In this document: positions 56,855 through 64,000 of the stretch, piece after piece
Position numbering within the stretch: position 1 is the stretch's first letter
Layout of the letters: each line of letters opens with the position of its first letter
NCBI GenBank assembly: GCA_041557595.1
Contig: JBFFGE010000003.1
Location: 5,242 to 69,241, forward strand
Direction: 5' to 3'
Source of the DNA: JAOTYV01 sp041557595
GTDB taxonomy: Bacteria; Pseudomonadota; Alphaproteobacteria; UBA8366
DNA length: 64,000 nucleotides
Position numbers and translations under genes: made by a program
Notes under the pieces: generated by a model
Told to the model about the DNA's origin: nothing
What the model saw: the letters and a program-made list of their open reading frames with translations, nothing else
Database searches by the model: none

Positions 56855-57979
56855 ATGGGAGCGCTGTTATTCGAGCCGCTCGAGCTGCGCGGAGTTCGAT
56901 TGAACAATCGTATCGTCGTCGCGCCGATGACCCAGTTTTCGACCGATGACGGGGTGGCGGGAGACTGGCATCTGATGCATCTGGGACAGTTCGCGGTCTC
57001 GGGCGCCGGTCTGGTCCTGCCGGAATCGACCTATGTGTCGGCGGCGGCGCGCAACACGCCGCTCTGTCTTTCGCTGTATAACGATCCCCAGGAAGCCGGC
57101 GTCAAGCGGATAGCCGATTTCTTCGCGGCCCATGGGACGGCGGCGCTCGGCGTTCAGCTGTGCCATGGCGGTCGCCGCGCATCGGCGCGCGTTCCCTGGG
57201 AGGGTGGCGGCCCCTTGCCGGTTTCGGACGGCGGCACCGTGACGGTCGCACCGTCGGCCATTCCAATCTCCGATGAATGGCCCGATCCGCACGCACTGAC
57301 CAAATCGGAAATCGCGGCCGTTATCCAGTGTTTCGTGGAGGCGGCGCGGCGGGCCGAGCGGGCGGGCATTCGGGTGATCGAGCTGCATGGCGCGCATGGC
57401 TATCTGATCCATCAGTTTCTGTCGCCGATCAGCAATCGGCGCACCGACTCCTATGGTGGCAGTCTTCAGAACCGGATGCGGTTTCCGCTCGAATTGTATG
57501 AGGCGGTGCGCGCGGTCTGGCCGGATGAACTGCCGATCGGCCTGCGGATTTCGGCGACCGACTGGATCGAGGGAGGCTGGACCGTGGACGAAACCGTCGA
57601 GTTGTCCCGCGCGCTCGATGCGCTGGGATGCGACTATATGCATGTCTCCAGCGGCGGGCTCAGCCCCGCGCAAAAAATCGTCACGGGCCCCGGTTACCAG
57701 ACCGGATTCGCGGCGGCGGTGAAGGATGCCGTGCGGATGGCGGTCATTACGGTCGGTCAAATTCGCGATCCGATTCAGGCGGAGACGATCCTGCGCACCG
57801 GGCTGGCGGATGCGGTGGCGCTGGCGCGTTCGATGCTCTACAACCCGCACTGGCCGATGCTGGCCGCGCGCGAACTAGGCGCCGATATCGCCTATCCGCG
57901 TCAATACGAGCGCGGGCATCCGGACCGCTGGGGCGCGATGGGCATCAACGCGCCGGGTAATCGGGAGCCGAAGACGTAG
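56855..57979 (+). CDS. Old Yellow Enzyme-type NADH:flavin oxidoreductase
   Basis: A 374-aa FMN TIM-barrel protein. Visible family features are NNRIVVAPMTQFSTDDG (FMN phosphate side), GVQLCHGGRRA (active-site residues) and ELHGAHGYLIHQFLSPISNRRTDSYGGS. It belongs with the YqjM/2,4-dienoyl-CoA-reductase-like group without the extra FeS domain. It reduces activated C=C bonds; the physiological substrate is unknown. It is divergent from the second gntR and convergent with the TRAP permease gene. Confidence 0.88.
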   Translation: MGALLFEPLELRGVRLNNRIVVAPMTQFSTDDGVAGDWHLMHLGQFAVSGAGLVLPESTYVSAAARNTPLCLSLYNDPQEAGVKRIADFFAAHGTAALGVQLCHGGRRASARVPWEGGGPLPVSDGGTVTVAPSAIPISDEWPDPHALTKSEIAAVIQCFVEAARRAERAGIRVIELHGAHGYLIHQFLSPISNRRTDSYGGSLQNRMRFPLELYEAVRAVWPDELPIGLRISATDWIEGGWTVDETVELSRALDALGCDYMHVSSGGLSPAQKIVTGPGYQTGFAAAVKDAVRMAVITVGQIRDPIQAETILRTGLADAVALARSMLYNPHWPMLAARELGADIAYPRQYERGHPDRWGAMGINAPGNREPKT

Positions 57980-58017
57980 CCCGGTCGAAAGTCCGTGGGG
58001 TGAATATACCCATCATC

Positions 58018-60147
58018 CTATTTGGCGGCGTCCGGCCCGAAGCGTTGCCACGCATAGACGCCGGCCAGGAGCGCGGCGCCGGCGATATTGGCGCCGTAAC
58101 CCGGCAGATTTGCCGGCAATTGCAGATCGAGCGGCAAGAAGCAAAGGATCGCCGCGACTGCGAGCAGGCTCCATTCGATCCAGGTCGCCCGCCGCCGGAA
58201 AAACGACATCGTCCAGCTTGCGAAGGCCAGGGTTCCGACGGTCGCCGTTGCCATGGTCCAGATCGCGCCGAGCGGATTCGAGAAATCGAGGATCGGCGTG
58301 AAGGCAAACAGCAGCGGCATGATGTAAAGCATTTTCGCGAAACGGAAGCTCATCCATCCGGTTTTCCAGGGATCGCCCTGGGCGATCGAGGCGGCGACGA
58401 ACGCGCCGAGACAGACTGGCGGCGTAATATTGGAATCCTGCGACAACCAGAAGACGATCAGATGCGCCGCGATGACGGCGACACCCAATTGCTCCAGCGC
58501 GGGACCGGCCAGCACCACCAGCACCAAATACGATGCGGTGATCGGCAGCGCCATGCCCATCAAAAGCGAGGTGAGCGCCACCAGAAGTACCGCCAGGAAG
58601 ACGCTGCCGCCGGACAGGTCCACCAGGATCAGACTCATCTTGAGCCCCAATCCGGTCATCGCGATCATGCCGACGATAACGCCGACCGCCGCCGCTGCGC
58701 CGCCGACCAGCAGCGAATTCCGCGTTCCGGTCACAAGCGTTTCAATAATGACCCGCGGTCCCATGACCGGACCGGACATTCCACCGAAGCCGGCTTTCGC
58801 GATGGCGGCGCGGACCCAGTTGATGATCAGGATCGATCCGATCGCCATCGCCGCGCACCAGTCGGGCGAGTAACCGGCGATCAGGAAGGCGATCAATACG
58901 GCAAATGGGACCACATGATACCAGCCCGCCCGGAAGACCGCGCCGGGCCGCTGCATCTCGCTTTCAGGCAGGCCTTCGATGCCGTTCTTCTTCGCCTCGA
59001 AATGCACGATCATGCCGATCGATAACAGATAGAGCAGGGCCGGAACCGCGGCGATGGCGATAATGTCCACATAGGGGACGCCGGTGATCTCCGCCATGAT
59101 GAAGACGCCCGATCCCATCACCGGCGGCAGCAATTGCCCGCCCAGCGAGGCGGAATTCTCGACCGCGCCGGCGACGACGGGACGGAAACCGACGCGCTTC
59201 ATCAGAGGAATGGTGAAGGTGCCGGTGGAAACGATGTTGGCCAGGCTGCTGCCCGAGATCGATCCGAAGACGGCCGAGGCCAGCACTGCGACCTTGGCGG
59301 GGCCGCCGGCCGACCGGCCAGCGATGGTCAGCGGGAACTCGATGAAGAATTTGCCCATGCCCGAACTCTGCATGAACGCGCCGAGAAAAATGAAGATCAA
59401 GACGTACTGCGCCATGACCGTCGTCATGATCCCGAAAATGCCTTCCTGCGAATAGAAGGTGTAGTCGAGAATGCGCTCCATCCCGGCGCCGCGATGGGCG
59501 ACCGCTTCCGGGAAGTAATTCCCGAAATAGGCGTAGCCGATGGCAAACAAGGCGATGCCGGGGATCCACGGGCCGATCGCCCGCCGCGCCACTTCCAGCG
59601 CAAGCACGACGGATACGGCGGCCATCCCGAGATCGACCTTTGTCCAGGCGCCGGCCCGGTCGACGATCTCGGCATAGTTGATCATGTAGTAGCCGAGCGT
59701 CAGTCCTGAGAGCCCGATCAACGCGAGATCGGTCGCTTTCTCATAGCGAAAGGAAACGAGTAGCGCCGCGCCGACCACCGCCCAGGCGACCCAATCGACG
59801 AGACCGGCACCGTCCGCCTCGACCCGATCCATTCGGAAGACGGCAACGGCGACGGCGGCGGTAATCGCGCCCGCCAGGGCGAAGTCGGGTATGCCCGGCG
59901 ATATCCAGCGTTGCCCGCCGCGCATCGGCAGGACCAGCAGCGCCAGGACCCAAGTCACCAGCGTATAGACGCCCAGGTGAATATGATCCTCGGCGATTCC
60001 GGGTCCGGCGGACCAGAGGGCGAACAGCCCGAGCGCGACGGCCGGAACCTGGAAGATGGCTTTCCAGCATCCGGCAAGTTGCGACGCTACGCCGACCGGC
60101 GAATCCGATTGCCCGGCGTCGCTGGGGACCGCGTCAGGACCCGGCAT
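58018..60147 (-). CDS. TRAP transporter fused permease (TAXI type)
   Basis: A 709-aa membrane protein fusing the small (DctQ-like, roughly the first 200 residues) and large (DctM-like) permease domains, with about 16-18 hydrophobic helices. Signatures include FGSISGSSLANIVSTGTFTIP and ENSASLGGQLLPPVMGSGVF. It pairs with the TAXI-type binding protein encoded 24 bases upstream to import an organic acid by Na+ or H+ coupling. Fused permeases are characteristic of TAXI-TRAP systems. Confidence 0.93.
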   Translation of the reverse strand: MPGPDAVPSDAGQSDSPVGVASQLAGCWKAIFQVPAVALGLFALWSAGPGIAEDHIHLGVYTLVTWVLALLVLPMRGGQRWISPGIPDFALAGAITAAVAVAVFRMDRVEADGAGLVDWVAWAVVGAALLVSFRYEKATDLALIGLSGLTLGYYMINYAEIVDRAGAWTKVDLGMAAVSVVLALEVARRAIGPWIPGIALFAIGYAYFGNYFPEAVAHRGAGMERILDYTFYSQEGIFGIMTTVMAQYVLIFIFLGAFMQSSGMGKFFIEFPLTIAGRSAGGPAKVAVLASAVFGSISGSSLANIVSTGTFTIPLMKRVGFRPVVAGAVENSASLGGQLLPPVMGSGVFIMAEITGVPYVDIIAIAAVPALLYLLSIGMIVHFEAKKNGIEGLPESEMQRPGAVFRAGWYHVVPFAVLIAFLIAGYSPDWCAAMAIGSILIINWVRAAIAKAGFGGMSGPVMGPRVIIETLVTGTRNSLLVGGAAAAVGVIVGMIAMTGLGLKMSLILVDLSGGSVFLAVLLVALTSLLMGMALPITASYLVLVVLAGPALEQLGVAVIAAHLIVFWLSQDSNITPPVCLGAFVAASIAQGDPWKTGWMSFRFAKMLYIMPLLFAFTPILDFSNPLGAIWTMATATVGTLAFASWTMSFFRRRATWIEWSLLAVAAILCFLPLDLQLPANLPGYGANIAGAALLAGVYAWQRFGPDAAK

Positions 60148-60171
60148 GAAAGTCGCGGATCAAGGCCGGCC

Positions 60172-61164
60172 CTAGTTGACCGATTTGCCCATTTCCTTCC
60201 AGAATTTGGCCGCGCCCGGATGCAGCGGGACGACCAGGTTTTTCAGGCCGTTCTCGACGGTCATCTGCTTGACGCGACCGCCGATTGCACCGGTGAGAAA
60301 TTTTCGGCCGGACTCGGAATACGCACCCTTGAGGATCTTATAGACCGCGTCGGCCGGAACATCCTTGTTGGCGATCATCAAGCTGCCGGTACCGATCGTC
60401 ATCGTGTCGTTGTCCACATTGGCATAGACCGATGCCGGAATTTTTGTCGGCTCGAAAAACGGATACTTCGTGTAAAAGCCGGAGGCTTTGGCCGGTGCAT
60501 TCAGATCGATAAACCGAATCTTGATGGACGTCGCCGTCTTGCGGATGAACCCGCTACCGAGGCCGGGATGCCAGTTGTAGGCATCGACCTTTCCGTTGAT
60601 CAACTGGTCGGAACTTTTCTTGCCCGCATAGACATCCTTGAACGTGCCCCACAGACCGACATGCTGCAAAAGCTTGGTCAGGTTCTTGGCCGATCCCGAA
60701 CCGGGCCCCCCCATGGAAATGGTCTTGCCCCTGATATCCTCGAGCGTTTTGATGCCGCTGCTGGCCGGCACCACGAAATGGCCGACGGAGCCGAAAAGGA
60801 ATGTCACGTAGCGAACGTTCGTGTTCGCCTTCTTGAAGGACCCTTGTCCGCGATACCCTTCGTACAGGTCGCTTGCGAAGGCAAGCGCCATATCGGCATT
60901 GCCGGAATTCACGGTGCGGACATTGTCCAGCGAGCCGGCCGACGATTCGCCGGTTGCGCGGAGGCCGCCGATCTCTTTCGTAATATAGGCTGCCCAGCCG
61001 CTGGCCACCCGATTGAAGGCGCCGTTGATCTGCCCGCCCATGATGGTCATGCGTTTGTCCGCGGCAATCGCGTCCGCAGGCGTCAGGAATGCGTCGCCCA
61101 TCAATAGGACAGCCGTGGCGCTGGCGTTGAGGAACAGTCGTCGACCGATTGGCATGGTTCTCAT
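60172..61164 (-). CDS. TAXI-family TRAP transporter solute-binding protein
   Basis: 330 aa from the ATG at 61164, with GGGAGG before it. A twin-Arg-like basic start (MRTMPIGRRLFLNAS) and hydrophobic segment end at an Ala-rich site (ADAIAADKR, cleavage about 33). The TAXI domain has GINGAF-like GQINGAFNRVASGWA and an ISMGGPGSGSAKN ligand loop. TAXI proteins bind glutamate, 2-oxoglutarate and related acids; the ligand is not readable here. An upstream in-frame ATG at 61236 is too far from a site. Confidence 0.9.
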   Translation of the reverse strand: MRTMPIGRRLFLNASATAVLLMGDAFLTPADAIAADKRMTIMGGQINGAFNRVASGWAAYITKEIGGLRATGESSAGSLDNVRTVNSGNADMALAFASDLYEGYRGQGSFKKANTNVRYVTFLFGSVGHFVVPASSGIKTLEDIRGKTISMGGPGSGSAKNLTKLLQHVGLWGTFKDVYAGKKSSDQLINGKVDAYNWHPGLGSGFIRKTATSIKIRFIDLNAPAKASGFYTKYPFFEPTKIPASVYANVDNDTMTIGTGSLMIANKDVPADAVYKILKGAYSESGRKFLTGAIGGRVKQMTVENGLKNLVVPLHPGAAKFWKEMGKSVN

Positions 61165-61422
61165 TTTGTTGGCCTCCCTGATTGGAACTCTTTGGCGGCG
61201 GAATTCTTTCTGATGTGCCCGACCGGATTGTCGCATAGTCTCGGCGACAATGCATGTCGCCCATACACTTGCACGCCTGTGCGCGGCTCCCGCGACCGAT
61301 TGATGCGCCTGCTTTGCGCGACACCCCTTTACAGAGCGCGTGCGGGTCTGGGTAAATGGCCCTGACGGTCAAGGCTCCGATGGCGAGCCGCCCAACAAGA
61401 AAATTCATGGTGCCAAAAACCA

Positions 61423-62307
61423 ATGTCCGAATCCGAAATTCCAGCCTGTCCCGGTTCCGACCCTCATCCGACGAAACCGAAATTCGAGGTGCCGAAGGGC
61501 GCGGTCGACACGCATGCCCATATCTTCGGGCCGGTCTCGAAATACGCCTATTCGCCGGCGCGCGGCTACACGCCGCCGGATGCGTCGCTCGACTCGTTTT
61601 TGGCGTTGCATGACGTGCTGGGCATCGAGCGGGCGGTCTTGACCCAACCGAGCGTTTACGGCGTGGACAATTCGGCAATGCTGGATGCGGTCGCGGCGAC
61701 CGGCGATCGCATGTTCGCGGTCGCCGCGGTGAACGCGGATGTCACCGACAAGGAGTTGGAGCGGCTCAACGAGCAGCGGGTGAAGGGCATCCGCGTCAAC
61801 CTCGTGGACAAGGGCGGCATGCCGTTCGACGACATCGCCGCCGTTCGGAAATTCACCGACCGGATCAAGGATTTCGGCTGGCACCTGGAGGTGCTGATCC
61901 ATGTACATGAGTTCGAGGATCTGCGCGCCACGATGAATTCGATGGCGGTCGATGTGGTGGTCGGCCATCTCGGCTACATGAAAACCGATCAGGGCCTGGA
62001 CAATCCGGGCTTTCAGGAATTTCTGGATCTGCTTCGCGACGGCAAGTGCTGGGCCAAGTACACCGGCTCCTATCGCATCACCACCCAGGAAAAGCTTCCC
62101 TATACCGACGTCATGCCCTTCGCCCGGGCGTTGTTCGAGGCCAACCCGGACCGGATCATCTGGGGCAGCGATTGGCCGCACCCCTTCGTCTGGGGACACA
62201 TGCCGAACGATGGCGGCTTGTTCGATCAGCTCGCCGATTGGGTGCCCGATGCGGAGGGGCGCCATAAGATCCTGGTCGACAATCCGAACGCGCTGTTCGG
62301 GTTTTAG
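61423..62307 (+). CDS. Amidohydrolase family 2 protein (PDC-hydrolase-like)
   Basis: A 294-aa metal-dependent TIM-barrel hydrolase. The N-terminal metal motif VDTHAHIFG and the C-terminal catalytic Asp in IIWGSDWPHPFVWG match the LigI/2-pyrone-4,6-dicarboxylate hydrolase subgroup. It would hydrolyse a lactone or decarboxylate a small acid. The substrate is unknown; the neighbouring TAXI-TRAP importer and the DenD-like gene suggest a carboxylate pathway. The next gene starts 11 bases after its stop. Confidence 0.82.
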   Translation: MSESEIPACPGSDPHPTKPKFEVPKGAVDTHAHIFGPVSKYAYSPARGYTPPDASLDSFLALHDVLGIERAVLTQPSVYGVDNSAMLDAVAATGDRMFAVAAVNADVTDKELERLNEQRVKGIRVNLVDKGGMPFDDIAAVRKFTDRIKDFGWHLEVLIHVHEFEDLRATMNSMAVDVVVGHLGYMKTDQGLDNPGFQEFLDLLRDGKCWAKYTGSYRITTQEKLPYTDVMPFARALFEANPDRIIWGSDWPHPFVWGHMPNDGGLFDQLADWVPDAEGRHKILVDNPNALFGF

Positions 62308-62318
62308 GGTCCGCCGAC

Positions 62319-63299
62319 ATGCGCGTTCTCATCCTCGGCGCCGCCGGCATGATCGGCCGCAAGCTGACCGATCGGCTGGTGCGCGACGGGCGGATCGGCA
62401 CGGCGGACATCGAGGCGCTGACCCTGCACGATATCGTCCCGGCAACGCCGCCGCCGGCCGCCGGGATGCCGGTTGCGGTCGAGGCGGGCGACCTGACCGT
62501 GCCGGGCGAAGCGGACCGGCTGATCGCCGCCCGGCCCGATGTGGTGTTTCATCTGGCGGCCATCGTCTCCGGCCAGGCGGAACAGGAATTCGAGACGGGC
62601 TATCGCATCAACATGGATGGCACCCGCGCTGTACTCGACGCGATCCGTGCGGCGCGGTATCGCCCGCGCCTGGTTTTCTCCAGCTCGATCGTCGTCTTCG
62701 GCGCGCCCTTTCCGGATGCGATCGGCGACGAGTTTCTGGTCGCGCCGCTGACGTCCTACGGCACGCAAAAGGCGATCTGTGAATTGCTGGTGTCCGACTA
62801 TACGCGCAAGGGATTCGTCGATGGTGTCGCGCTGCGCCTGCCGACGATTTGCGTGCGCCCGGGTAAGCCGAATGCCGCGGCGTCGGGATTTTTCTCGAGC
62901 ATCATCCGCGAACCGCTGATTGGTCAGGAGACGGTGCTGCCCGTGTCCGAAGACGTCATGCATTGGCACGCCTCGCCGCGGGCGGCCATCGGTTTCCTGA
63001 TCCATGCGGCGGCGCTGGACGGCGAGACGTTCGGCGCCCGGCGCGCGCTCACGATGCCGGGGGTCGCGGTCACCGTCGGCGGGCAGATCGAGGCGCTGCG
63101 CAAGGTCGCGGGCGATGCGGCGGCGGCGCGTATCCGCCGCGAGCCCGATCCCTTCGTGCAGGGCATCATCGCCGGCTGGCCGCGGCGCTTCGATGCGCGG
63201 CGCGCGCTCGCACTGGGATTCACGGCCGAGGCCAGTTTCGAAGAAATCATCCGCGTCCACATCGAGGACGAGCTGGACGGGTCGATCGCTCAGTCCTGA
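62319..63299 (+). CDS. denD: NAD-dependent epimerase/dehydratase family, DenD-like
   Basis: A 326-aa extended SDR. The N-terminal NAD loop is LILGAAGMIGRKL, the active site includes FSSSIVVFGAP and the catalytic Tyr/Lys are in SYGTQKAICELL. These match D-erythronate dehydrogenase (DenD), which oxidises D-erythronate at C2 in a four-carbon sugar-acid pathway. The partner genes of that route (kinase, decarboxylase) are not present, so the symbol is by sequence type only. Confidence 0.78.
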   Translation: MRVLILGAAGMIGRKLTDRLVRDGRIGTADIEALTLHDIVPATPPPAAGMPVAVEAGDLTVPGEADRLIAARPDVVFHLAAIVSGQAEQEFETGYRINMDGTRAVLDAIRAARYRPRLVFSSSIVVFGAPFPDAIGDEFLVAPLTSYGTQKAICELLVSDYTRKGFVDGVALRLPTICVRPGKPNAAASGFFSSIIREPLIGQETVLPVSEDVMHWHASPRAAIGFLIHAAALDGETFGARRALTMPGVAVTVGGQIEALRKVAGDAAAARIRREPDPFVQGIIAGWPRRFDARRALALGFTAEASFEEIIRVHIEDELDGSIAQS

Positions 63300-63307
63300 T
63301 GTCCCGC

Positions 63308-63721
63308 CTAATGCGTGGCCGACGCTGGCAGTTCCGCCAGTTCGATGACGATATTGCCGGTGGATTTCGGATCGAGGAACGCGATGCGCGCGCCGCCGTG
63401 GCCGGTGCGCGGCGTTTCGTCCAGCAATGCCACGCCCTTCTGCCGTAATTCCTCCAACGCGCCGTCGATGTCCTCCACCTCGAAGCAGAGGTGAAACAGG
63501 CTTTGCCCGTGCTCGGCGATCCAGTCCGCGGTGCGGGATTCCGGCGCGTCCGCGTGCAGCAGTTCCAGAAAAGTCTCGCCCACCGGATACATCGCCAGCC
63601 GGGTCGGCCCGATCTTTTCCTCGTAGTCGAGTTTGAGGCCGAAGGTCTTTTCCAGCATATCCATGGATTCGCGCATGTTGTCGACCGCAATGGCTACATG
63701 CTCGATGCGTTTGATCTTCAT
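63308..63721 (-). CDS. VOC-family protein, methylmalonyl-CoA epimerase-like
   Basis: 137 aa from the ATG at 63721, which has GGAGG eight bases upstream; the longer frame to 63925 runs into the IS end and is rejected. It contains paired VOC modules with metal-ligand candidates in KRIEHVAIAVDN, FLELLHAD, LFHLCFEVEDIDGA and NIVIELAEL. The sequence is closest to methylmalonyl-CoA epimerase, which interconverts methylmalonyl-CoA epimers. A glyoxalase/dioxygenase relative is possible. It is convergent with the DenD gene with eight bases between. Confidence 0.8.
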   Translation of the reverse strand: MKIKRIEHVAIAVDNMRESMDMLEKTFGLKLDYEEKIGPTRLAMYPVGETFLELLHADAPESRTADWIAEHGQSLFHLCFEVEDIDGALEELRQKGVALLDETPRTGHGGARIAFLDPKSTGNIVIELAELPASATH

Positions 63722-63860
63722 TCGGGCATCCTCCCATTCATCCGCAATATTTCGGTCGTGTGTGCTCACAGTCCCATTGAACGCCCGGTACGCCGGAAAC
63801 AAAAGAGCAATCCACCGACCGTGTCCCGAACGCGCCGCTATTTCGGCAAACTTTTCTTGC

Positions 63861-64000
63861 TGACCTGAACCCTGGAATTTGGACCGCTTGAGGTGAGAAT
63901 TTTCTCGTAATGTTTTGGCTGGCATTGACGAGGAAAGACGATGAAGAAGTCGAGATTTTCGGAGCAGCAGATAGCGTTCATTTTGAAGCAGGCGGACGAC
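63861..64000 (+). mobile_element. IS3-family insertion sequence, left end (runs off the window)
   Basis: A TGACCTGAACCC end at 63861, consistent with IS3-family 5'-TG termini, leads into a short leader and an orfA start at 63941. The exact boundary is inferred; the right end is outside the window. Confidence 0.6.
63941..64000 (+). CDS. IS3-family transposase OrfA, first 20 codons
   Basis: The reading frame starts MKKSRFSEQQIAFILKQADD, the standard N-terminus of IS3-family (IS407-like) OrfA helix-turn-helix proteins, and is cut by the window edge. A GAGGAAAG site precedes the ATG. OrfB, the DDE transposase, would follow outside. Confidence 0.85.
   Translation, partial: MKKSRFSEQQIAFILKQADD

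Overview
The window reads as a high-GC alphaproteobacterial chromosome, most likely Rhodospirillales-like. The evidence is gene order. One strand carries chvI-chvG-hprK-rapZ-EIIA-HPr, ahcY, then divL-tsaE-amgK-murU-addB-addA-trxA. The other carries aroA-cmk-rpsA-ihfB-lapA with pyrF-trpF-trpB-trpA-accD-folC. Most neighbours within each run overlap by 4-8 bases, as expected of cotranscribed housekeeping genes. The species cannot be named from this sequence.

Layout: (1) 1-1367 holds the tail of a nitrile hydratase alpha subunit, a lipoprotein of unknown function and a small DedA/YqaA-type membrane protein. (2) 1412-9404 is a carbon-regulation block: pckA (GTG start), a heme-utilisation-like flavoprotein, SCO1, the ChvI/ChvG two-component pair, and a regulatory PTS (short HprK, RapZ, EIIA, HPr). 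(3) 9532-22374 has ahcY, a small inverted-repeat element, and a cell-cycle/wall-recycling/DNA-repair operon. Its first gene is a DivL-type kinase with Tyr in place of the phospho-acceptor His. (4) 22475-34732 is the biosynthetic and translation run on the minus strand. (5) 34910-37926 is a mosaic stretch behind a tRNA-Ala(GGC). It contains a zinc-ribbon protein, an hsp20 gene between two 98-bp direct repeats, two small exported hypotheticals and a truncated membrane glycosyltransferase. It looks like repeated insertion and deletion next to a tRNA. (6) 37926-38933 is galE.

(7) 39230-56527 is the most interesting part. It holds an NAD-type formate dehydrogenase (FdsA plus a fused FdsG-FdsB), a complete tripartite tricarboxylate transporter (TctC-TctB-TctA), two paralogous FCD-GntR regulators, an orphan 616-aa P-loop protein, an ADP-forming acyl-CoA ligase, a clear formyl-CoA transferase (Frc), and a ThDP enzyme. 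At first sight this is oxalate degradation (frc + oxc + formate dehydrogenase). However, the ThDP enzyme lacks the oxalyl-CoA decarboxylase signatures and instead resembles the ILVBL/HACL2 type of 2-hydroxyacyl-CoA lyase. My proposal (inference) is a formyl-CoA-linked pathway for a short 2-hydroxy acid. The acid is imported, activated by the ligase or by Frc, and cleaved to an aldehyde or ketone plus formyl-CoA. Frc recycles the CoA and formate dehydrogenase recovers the electrons. A 13-bp motif of the form GTMTAY-N-RTATGC lies in the fds/tct divergent region and before both gntR genes, which suggests one regulon.

(8) 56855-63721 is a second catabolic accessory region: an Old-Yellow-Enzyme-type oxidoreductase, a TRAP-TAXI transporter, an amidohydrolase, a DenD-like dehydrogenase and a VOC/methylmalonyl-CoA-epimerase-like protein. 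(9) The window ends inside the first ORF of an IS3-family insertion sequence.
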